Of a stretch of DNA of 10,622 nucleotides, positions 1 through 5,434 are shown piece by piece. The notes beneath the pieces are model-generated. The model was not told the DNA's origin. It made no database searches and was given only the letters and a program-made list of their open reading frames with translations. Source of the stretch: Ruminococcus flavefaciens (GTDB lineage Bacteria > Bacillota > Clostridia > Oscillospirales > Ruminococcaceae); assembly GCA_002348905.1 (NCBI GenBank), contig DEBW01000086.1, forward strand, positions 94,462 through 105,083. The letters are read 5' to 3'. A program made the position numbers and the translations under genes. Numbering within the stretch: position 1 is the stretch's first letter; every line of letters begins with the position of its first letter.

Positions 1-504
1 CTTATTTGCGCCACCGTCAAATTCAGGATCATTGTTCTGAGTGCGGTCATCCTCCCAGAAGCACACCGGACATATCTCATGTCCGCCCTCAGGTTCTTCA
101 AGGGTATAATAACCGCAGCAGGCGCATCTGCGCTTGGTAGTCTTATTTTCACGGAGCTTGTCAGCAGCTTCGTTCCACTGTTCGAGAGTACACTTGCTGA
201 ATACCTCGACTACCTCGTCGATATTGCTGTCGTAGTCCTCATGCTCCCAGCGGTTAAGCTCGTCGAGGTACTGTTTTGCATAGCTGTAGCCTTCTTCGGC
301 GGTACAGTCGCTTTCATCGAAAAGATTATCGGCTATTTCCATGAAGTCGGCATAGTAAGCAGGATCGGCAGTTTTGCCGTCAGTCCACAGATATGGATCA
401 ACGCTGCTGAGATAAGAGGTGAACTCCTCAGAGCGTTTGCTGTTCTTTTTGAATTCATCATCAAGAAACTGATAAAGAGTCAGAAGTATCTGATATTTAG
501 TCAT
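1..504 (-). CDS. Cysteine-rich CPCC-type protein with uncharacterised N-terminal domain (3' end cut by window)
   Basis: The frame is open from an ATG at 504 to the window edge, 168 codons without a stop, so the C-terminus is missing. The start has a clear AGGAG Shine-Dalgarno just upstream. Residues 1-120 are acidic, mostly helical-looking and rich in Tyr/Glu/Asp; I do not recognise this part. Residues 127-168 match the CPCC cysteine-rich family: a CACCGY motif (C127, C129, C130), then ICPVCFWEDD (C145, C148), then a DPEFDGGAN segment near the edge. The two cysteine groups look like a zinc-ribbon-type metal site; function in this family is unknown. The usual first motif is CPCC, here CACC. 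It begins 13 bases after the ABC ATPase stop and probably belongs to that operon, though it could be a passenger gene. Family assignment is fairly sure; role is unknown. Confidence 0.8.
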   Translation of the reverse strand, partial: MTKYQILLTLYQFLDDEFKKNSKRSEEFTSYLSSVDPYLWTDGKTADPAYYADFMEIADNLFDESDCTAEEGYSYAKQYLDELNRWEHEDYDSNIDEVVEVFSKCTLEQWNEAADKLRENKTTKRRCACCGYYTLEEPEGGHEICPVCFWEDDRTQNNDPEFDGGANK

Positions 505-517
505 GGCAAACTCCTAC

Positions 518-1255
518 TTACTTACTGGCGAGAAATTCTGCGTATCTGTCGCATATTTCTTTAGTTTCACCGAAGGCTATCTGCTGACCTTTGTCAAGCC
601 AGAGAACTTTGGTTGCCATACGGCGTATCTGATCGAGGGAATGTGATACAAGAAGCGTTGTAGCTCCGCCCTTGATTATTTCAAGCATTTTCTGTTCGCT
701 CTTCTGTCGGAAAGCACCGTCACCGACTGAGAGGACCTCATCGAGTATAAGTATCTCAGGCTTTACAAGGCAGGCGATAGAGAAAGCAAGTCTCGATTTC
801 ATACCTGATGAAAGGTGAGAGAATTTTCTGTCCTCGAACTCCTGAAGTTCGGCAAATTCAATTATACTGCCGTATGTCTTGTTCATGAAGTCTCTTGTAT
901 AGCCGAGCATAGCGCCTCTGAGGAAGGTATTCTCCTTTACTGTAAGGTCAGGATCGAAGCCTGTTCCGAGTTCAAGGAGAGAGGCGATATTTCCTCTTAC
1001 AGCCATAGTACCCTCTGTAGGGCGCATGATACCGGATATTACCTTGCAGAGCGTGGATTTTCCAGCGCCGTTTGTACCAACGATACCGAGAAGTTCTCCC
1101 TCTTCTATAGCGAAGGTAACATTCTTGACAGCAATGAATTTCTTTTCTGTAGACTGTCCTTTAAGTTTCTGTATAACAACGTCTTTAAGACCACGGTTTG
1201 AAAAGTCTCCGACTATATACGAGACGGAAACGTTATTCAGTTCGATTTTTTTCAT
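518..1255 (-). CDS. Polysaccharide/teichoic acid ABC exporter, ATP-binding subunit (TagH/Wzt type)
   Basis: This 245-aa ATPase should power export of a lipid-linked glycan through the permease encoded just upstream. Visible motifs are Walker A GTNGAGKST (60-68), the ABC signature LSSGM (148-152), Walker B ILILDEVLSVGD (168-179) and the H-loop histidine (SH, 204-205). The N-terminal stretch before Walker A, with an insert at about residues 16-40 (SNRGLKDVVIQKL), and the sequence LLELGTGFDPDLTVKEN (93-109) are typical of the TagH/RfbE/Wzt subfamily. It ends soon after the nucleotide-binding domain, so it has no C-terminal carbohydrate-binding domain of the E. coli O9a Wzt kind. The ATG at 1255 has AAGGAG six bases upstream, and that site overlaps the permease stop codon, suggesting translational coupling. 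Subfamily is confident; the exported polymer is unknown. Confidence 0.93.
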   Translation of the reverse strand: MKKIELNNVSVSYIVGDFSNRGLKDVVIQKLKGQSTEKKFIAVKNVTFAIEEGELLGIVGTNGAGKSTLCKVISGIMRPTEGTMAVRGNIASLLELGTGFDPDLTVKENTFLRGAMLGYTRDFMNKTYGSIIEFAELQEFEDRKFSHLSSGMKSRLAFSIACLVKPEILILDEVLSVGDGAFRQKSEQKMLEIIKGGATTLLVSHSLDQIRRMATKVLWLDKGQQIAFGETKEICDRYAEFLASK

Positions 1256-1261
1256 TTCAGT

Positions 1262-1267
1262 CTCCTT
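1262..1267 (-). promoter_or_regulatory. Ribosome binding site overlapping the permease stop codon
   Basis: Read on the minus strand, AAGGAG overlaps the TAA stop (1268-1266) of the permease gene and lies six bases before the ATPase ATG at 1255. This layout supports the chosen ATPase start and coupled translation, which would keep the two transporter subunits in balance. Confidence 0.8.
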
Positions 1268-2054
1268 ACATATAATACATGAACTTGTAGTTGTATTTCT
1301 TGTATATCAGCGCACCTATTCCGAGTGCTGCAAGCGCATAGAAAAGACAGAGCGCATGAGTCGGAAGTCCTGGGATATAGCCGTCTATGATAAGGTGTCT
1401 GATATAGGTGATGTAGACGTAAAGAGGATTGAGGTAGAAAAGATGCTGTATCTTTTCTGAGTAATCATCGGTATAGTAGAATATAGCCGAGAGATACATG
1501 AGCATGAGCGTAAAGATATCGTAGAGATACTGAACGTCCTTGAATATTACAAATAGTGCCGAAAGGATGAATCCACAGCCTATATTGAATATGATAAGGC
1601 ATAGTATCGGGTATATCATCATAAGAAACCGGAAATGGAACGCTACTCCGTCCACCGCCACGAATATGAAGAATATCACGAGCGTGAGACCGAAGTTTAT
1701 CAGCGAAGCCACATTCTTCGACAGCAGGAACATATACTTTGGCAGGTTTATTTTTGTAATGATGCCTGCATTCTGCATGAGAGCATTCATACCGCCGTAG
1801 GTCGAATCCTTGAAGAAGGAATATGTCAGGTTTCCGGCAAAGAGATATATGATATAATGCGGATTGTCCCTTGCAAAGAATTTGGTGAAGACGATAGCCA
1901 TTACAAGAAGCTGCATAAGAGGGGATATGAGACTCCAGAGCATACCAAGAATAGTACGCTTGTATTTCTTCTTGAAGTCACGTTTAACAAGCTCCTCAAA
2001 GAGAAAGCGCTGTTTTGAGACCGCCTCAGTGAATTTTTTTACTGCATCAAGCAT
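1266..2054 (-). CDS. Polysaccharide/teichoic acid ABC exporter, permease subunit (TagG/Wzm type, ABC-2)
   Basis: This is a 262-aa integral membrane protein, the normal size for ABC-2 polysaccharide permeases. It opens with a cytosolic amphipathic segment ending in FEELVKRDFKKKYKRTILGMLWSLISP (19-45), the hallmark start of TagG/Wzm/RfbA proteins. Six membrane segments can be placed at roughly 36-59, 67-82, 115-136, 143-170, 177-194 and 232-250. The LNPLYVYITYIRHLI segment (208-222) before the last helix is also typical. It should move an undecaprenyl-linked glycan across the cytoplasmic membrane with the ATPase encoded 10 bases downstream. The start has an AAAAAAGGAG site seven bases upstream. 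The gene lies 25 bases after the glycosyltransferase gene, so glycan assembly and export are co-transcribed. The polymer cannot be named from this sequence. Confidence 0.93.
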   Translation of the reverse strand: MLDAVKKFTEAVSKQRFLFEELVKRDFKKKYKRTILGMLWSLISPLMQLLVMAIVFTKFFARDNPHYIIYLFAGNLTYSFFKDSTYGGMNALMQNAGIITKINLPKYMFLLSKNVASLINFGLTLVIFFIFVAVDGVAFHFRFLMMIYPILCLIIFNIGCGFILSALFVIFKDVQYLYDIFTLMLMYLSAIFYYTDDYSEKIQHLFYLNPLYVYITYIRHLIIDGYIPGLPTHALCLFYALAALGIGALIYKKYNYKFMYYM

Positions 2055-2079
2055 TATTTTCTCCTTTTTTATATGTCCG

Positions 2080-4506
2080 TCAGATAATATCAGCTTTTAT
2101 TTTTGCAGCTGCCGCAATGTTTTTATCTTCGAGCAGCACACGGAAGTTGAACATACATCTTTCAGCAGCGTCAGGACTTTTTACGTCGAGCATAAATTCA
2201 AGTTCCTTGATATCGACCTTTATACGTGCGTTGCTGGTGATAGGATTACCGTCCTCGTCTGAGAACCAGTAAATGATGTATATATCCTTTGTTCTGAAAA
2301 TATCAAGTATCTTTCTGTCGATAGCGACTGGTACTCTTGTCCAGCCGTTGTGGCGAGCCTGGAAGTATACCGGAGCGCATACAGCTAAATTCATATCTGT
2401 TCCGGCTACTACTGTAAATGACGGCATTTCCTTGAAATGCAGCCAGTAGCTGTCACAGTAGGCACTGTACACCTGACGGCTCTCCATCTGCTTCTGCAAT
2501 TCAGCAGAGAAGCGCATTACCTTCTGCTGGTTCTCGCCGAGGACATCATCGTGGAAGTCCTCACGCAGACCGTGGAATACCTTACCAGGCGTGTAGAGTA
2601 CAGAATAGTGGTTCTCGAACAGGAATTCTGTAGGCTGTACGAAAACGTCCCAGTCGCTTCTTGCGCCCGGCCAGCCCATAGAAACGTAAGGAACAGTAGT
2701 GAACATATCAGGGTAATTTCCGATACCGTAGTTGAAGTATGTGCTCCATTCACAGCATCCGGTAGTTATTATCGCAGGATATCTTGTAGTCATTTCGTTG
2801 AATATGCGCTTGTCGATTATCTGCATCTGATGTGATGAGTACATCATGGTAGGGTAGCCGAATTTTTTCAGGAACTGGCAGGTCTTTTTCATGCTGATAT
2901 CGAATGAAGTAGGTCTGCCGTAAGTTCCACGCCATTCGTTGAGGTCGTAGCAGTAGAATGCCTTGTACTTGTCGCCGTCCTTGAAGTCGCTGAGAGATAT
3001 CATACGCAGAGGACGGTAATCGTCGTCGGTCATGATGAAAACGTCGTCGATAAGCGGACTTTTCATCGCAAGACAGCGCAGGAAGTAGTTTCGGCAGGCG
3101 TGGTCTTCCGGAAGCTCGTTTCCGTTGAGTATCTGGCTGTCTGTAAGGAATTTGAGTTCAAGTCTGCCGTGATAGCGCTCTTTGAGTTCTTCAACATTCT
3201 TGTCCGGACAGCAGAGCACCATTTCGGTTATGAACGGCATGAACTTATCTATAAATGGTAGTGTTGCAAGTATATCGTCATTTCTTGCTGTAAGACATAC
3301 TATCTGCTTTACATCCGGAACAGCAGGGAGTACCTTTGAATTCTCAGATGTTGATATTACTGCGTTGAGCATATCCTCAGCGGATTCATCCCATGTATAA
3401 GGAACGTACTCCTTGAGCTTGGCTTTTTTAGCCTTGTATGTCTCAGGATCGTTCATGAGGGCTTTTACACAGCGGATAAGGTCGTTTTTATCGTTAGGAT
3501 CAAAGTAGTCCGCAAAATCTCCGGCAACCTCGTGGAGTACAGGTATATCAGAGGCAACTACAGGAGTGCCACGCATGAAAGCTTCTATTATAGGAAGTCC
3601 GAAGCCCTCATTGAAAGTCGGGAAAGCAACGGCGAAAGCGTTTTTGTAGAGGTAGTCAACGGTAACATCGTCAGGCTTTTCTACAAAGAAAAGGCTCTTG
3701 TTATAGAGTGGATGAGTTTTTATGCGCTTTTCAAGCTCTTTTACGTTCCAGCCGATACGTCCGGCGAATATAGCCTTCATGCCGCTTTCAGCAAGTCCGC
3801 TTTCAAGAGCATCTATGATAAGGCTGTGGTTCTTTCTTGGCTCGATAGTGCCAAGCATGAGGAGGTATTTGCTTCCGGAGGCTATCTTCTTTACCTCAGG
3901 ATCAACTTCTCCCATTGAGGTATCTTCCTTGTTGCTTCCGGCGAAGTCGCTTGAAAGTGTGACAACTTTGCATTTTTTATGCTCAATGCCTATCTTGTCG
4001 GCAAGCTCGTCAAGAGCTTTTATAGTAGTCTCGGCAGATGTTATGAGCAGGTCGGCGTATTTGAGGTTAGCGCCGAGATATATCATAAAGTTTACAGTAG
4101 TATTTTCGTGGCAGAACTGAGGGTGGGTTATAGGTATGATGTCGTATATCTGTGTTACTATCTTTACGCCGTTCTGCTTTAGTATCGGGAAGAGGTAGCT
4201 TCTTTTCAGCGCTGAGTTCCATACGCTGTCAATATCAAAGAATACAGCGCCGGAGGGAATGTCACGGATACCTATCGAGACAGGTGTGAGGACTTCTCCC
4301 TTATCACAGCTCCCATTAACGAAGTATTCGATGAATTTTTCGTTATTCAGTCTGAAAAAAGTCTTGTTCTTATTTGAATAATAGAGCAGATAGAACTCAT
4401 GCTCATCGTGTCTGAGCATTCTTACCATTACTTCTCTGACAACTCGCTGTATACCAGTGACGAAATCAGTGAGCATAAGGTTAGAAAGGTCAACATATAT
4501 CTTCAT
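2080..4506 (-). CDS. Multidomain glycosyltransferase: GT4 domain fused to a DDD-motif (Stealth-like) transferase domain
   Basis: This 808-aa cytosolic protein appears to carry two catalytic domains. Residues 1-385 form a GT4 glycosyltransferase: N-terminal VDLSNLMLTDFVTGIQRVVRE (5-25), LGTIEPRKNH (218-227) in the second Rossmann domain, and the E-x7-E donor-binding motif NEGFGLPIIE (299-308, E300 and E308). Residues 400-690 form a separate domain with FIMTDDDYRP (490-499), then SSHQMQIIDKRIF (557-569), YPAIITTG..EWSTYFNYG (576-594) and H645. The order of these motifs (a D-rich strand, then an H-containing block, then a polar block) recalls Stealth hexose-1-phosphate transferases, but the usual first Stealth motif is not evident, so this is inference; an unrelated GT-A fold is the alternative. 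Residues 695-808 are beta-rich and unassigned. No membrane segments are visible. It sits between the DUF4214-like gene and the exporter genes, fitting polymer assembly. The GT4 call is firm. Confidence 0.88.
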   Translation of the reverse strand: MKIYVDLSNLMLTDFVTGIQRVVREVMVRMLRHDEHEFYLLYYSNKNKTFFRLNNEKFIEYFVNGSCDKGEVLTPVSIGIRDIPSGAVFFDIDSVWNSALKRSYLFPILKQNGVKIVTQIYDIIPITHPQFCHENTTVNFMIYLGANLKYADLLITSAETTIKALDELADKIGIEHKKCKVVTLSSDFAGSNKEDTSMGEVDPEVKKIASGSKYLLMLGTIEPRKNHSLIIDALESGLAESGMKAIFAGRIGWNVKELEKRIKTHPLYNKSLFFVEKPDDVTVDYLYKNAFAVAFPTFNEGFGLPIIEAFMRGTPVVASDIPVLHEVAGDFADYFDPNDKNDLIRCVKALMNDPETYKAKKAKLKEYVPYTWDESAEDMLNAVISTSENSKVLPAVPDVKQIVCLTARNDDILATLPFIDKFMPFITEMVLCCPDKNVEELKERYHGRLELKFLTDSQILNGNELPEDHACRNYFLRCLAMKSPLIDDVFIMTDDDYRPLRMISLSDFKDGDKYKAFYCYDLNEWRGTYGRPTSFDISMKKTCQFLKKFGYPTMMYSSHQMQIIDKRIFNEMTTRYPAIITTGCCEWSTYFNYGIGNYPDMFTTVPYVSMGWPGARSDWDVFVQPTEFLFENHYSVLYTPGKVFHGLREDFHDDVLGENQQKVMRFSAELQKQMESRQVYSAYCDSYWLHFKEMPSFTVVAGTDMNLAVCAPVYFQARHNGWTRVPVAIDRKILDIFRTKDIYIIYWFSDEDGNPITSNARIKVDIKELEFMLDVKSPDAAERCMFNFRVLLEDKNIAAAAKIKADII

Positions 4507-4527
4507 CAGTAAAAATTCCTTTCAGTA

Positions 4528-5019
4528 TCAGCCGTTGATGCCCATGATCTTTTTAGCTGCATTTTTCATGAAGCCCGGCATCTTTCTGTATATCTTCAGC
4601 ATTCTTTCAGGTACGGTTATTCCGGCAGGTCTGCCTATGCATGAGATATCGCCGCCGTAGCCGTTGTTTTCAGAGTAGATATTATTGTATATCCTCACCT
4701 GATTGATGTAGAATTCCTCGGAGTTTTTCAGTCCGTAGACAACGGTCTGCTGAAATTCCTCAGTCGGAAGTGCATAATTTGAACGCCATGCTTTGAGTGC
4801 AGTCTTGTCGATAGGTCTGCCGAGCATAAGCTGATAGGCTTTTTTCAGAAAAAGCTCGTTGTTACGCTCTCTTGAAAGCTTGAGGATATCGACTTTTCCC
4901 GGTACGGCAAAAGCGGATGCAAGAGTTACCTCTTTGGGCGTATGCAGGCTCTGACCTGCATTTTTCATGTTTCCGTCAACGATATCATAAATTGACGAAT
5001 AGATGTCTTTATCTTTCAT
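4528..5019 (-). CDS. DUF4214-like protein, first gene of the glycan operon
   Basis: This is a 163-aa soluble protein with no signal peptide or membrane segment. Residues 55-105 (ELFLKKAYQLMLGRPIDKTALKAW, then about 20 residues to GLKNSEEFY) follow the DUF4214 pattern: a helix, an LGR-x-x-D turn, a conserved Trp, and an ending like FLNSPEF. DUF4214 units are often found in or beside glycosyltransferases and surface proteins, and their role is not settled. Residues 106-163 carry a YNNIYSENNGYGGDI segment and a basic C-terminus (MKNAAKKIM) that could touch membrane or RNA; that is speculation. The ATG at 5019 has AAAGGAG seven bases upstream and lies about 59 bases from the predicted transcript start. 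A partner or scaffold for the neighbouring glycosyltransferase (21 bases downstream) is the simplest role. The DUF4214 assignment is by pattern only. Confidence 0.72.
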   Translation of the reverse strand: MKDKDIYSSIYDIVDGNMKNAGQSLHTPKEVTLASAFAVPGKVDILKLSRERNNELFLKKAYQLMLGRPIDKTALKAWRSNYALPTEEFQQTVVYGLKNSEEFYINQVRIYNNIYSENNGYGGDISCIGRPAGITVPERMLKIYRKMPGFMKNAAKKIMGING

Positions 5020-5057
5020 ATGCCAACTCCTTTAGATAAAAGTTTTTACCTAAATCA

Positions 5058-5071
5058 TGCGCACAAGCGCA
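5058..5071 (-). repeat. Inverted repeat in the leader of the glycan operon
   Basis: TGCGC and GCGCA form a perfect 5-bp stem around a 4-base loop (ACAA on the plus strand, TTGT in the leftward RNA). It begins about seven bases after the predicted start of the leftward transcript. It could stabilise the 5' end of the mRNA or act as a small operator. No T tract follows, so it is not an intrinsic terminator. Confidence 0.5.
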
Positions 5072-5084
5072 GTATATTCGTATT

Positions 5085-5113
5085 ATTATACCACATAAGG
5101 CATTTTATGTCAA
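5085..5113 (-). promoter_or_regulatory. Consensus sigma-A promoter for the glycan operon
   Basis: On the minus strand, a perfect -35 box TTGACA (5113-5108) and a perfect -10 box TATAAT (5090-5085) are separated by exactly 17 bases. Transcription should start near 5078, giving a leader of about 59 bases before the ATG at 5019. A perfect match of both boxes and spacing indicates strong, probably housekeeping expression unless repressed. Confidence 0.9.
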
Positions 5114-5251
5114 CTGCGGTGAAAATCAAGTTTCTGTCAGGAATAATGCTGATGTATCTGGCTTGGAATATGGATTTTTTATTCATACAAACATACAAAC
5201 AGCTTGTGTTAGTTAAAAGAAAATATGTAAGAAGCCTTTTTTTCGTTGCAG

Positions 5252-5288
5252 AGGGCTGCTATAGATGCAATATCTACAGAATATCCCT
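5252..5288 (+). other. Imperfect hairpin followed by T-rich sequence
   Basis: Read on the plus strand, AGGG (5252-5255), CTG (5256-5258) and TAGAT (5262-5266) pair with ATCTA (5272-5276), CAG (5277-5279) and CCCT (5285-5288), with a 5-base loop and bulges at 5259-5261 and 5280-5284. A T-rich run reaches 5305. It resembles a weak intrinsic terminator, but no plus-strand gene precedes it. It could also be chance structure in AT-rich DNA. Confidence 0.25.
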
Positions 5289-5335
5289 GTAAATTTTATT
5301 TTTTTGGAAGTTTTGAGAAAAATGGAATTTACCAC

Positions 5336-5364
5336 TTTATTTTTTTTTCGATATGTAGTATAAT
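5336..5364 (+). promoter_or_regulatory. Probable promoter of the activase/dehydratase/psd operon
   Basis: A perfect -10 box TATAAT lies at 5359-5364. The best -35 at 17-base spacing is TTTATT (5336-5341), a poor match, so strength may depend on an activator or on the T-rich upstream DNA. Transcription would start near 5371, giving a leader of about 64 bases to the ATG at 5435, which has GAGGT six bases upstream. Confidence 0.6.
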
Positions 5365-5434
5365 AACTATGATTACGTAAAAAAGATATATATTATTGTT
5401 CAGATTTGGAAAAATATGAAAATGAGGTAAAATT

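Larger units (their letters stand above)
5020..5434. other. Divergent intergenic region with two promoters
   Basis: These 415 bases separate the leftward glycan operon from the rightward activase operon. They are AT-rich, with T runs at 5299-5305 and 5340-5348. I see a consensus leftward promoter near 5085-5113, a leader hairpin at 5058-5071, an imperfect hairpin at 5252-5288 followed by T-rich sequence, a short direct repeat (CATACAAA at about 5185-5200) and a weak rightward promoter near 5336-5364. No convincing gene or known riboswitch is visible. Confidence 0.7.

Noticed and set aside
79..564. A 161-codon plus-strand open frame at the left end
   Set aside because: It lies opposite the CPCC-type gene, which has recognisable metal motifs and a good ribosome binding site; the plus-strand product is a hydrophobic shadow.
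2034..2040. Run of seven A (minus strand) near the start of the permease gene as a frameshift site
   Set aside because: It encodes normal lysine codons, the frame is intact through the whole permease, and no stimulatory structure or alternative product is visible.
5020..5292. A 90-codon open frame on the plus strand in the intergenic region
   Set aside because: It begins at the base next to the divergent gene's start, has no fitting Shine-Dalgarno, runs across the strong leftward promoter, and its product resembles no protein family.
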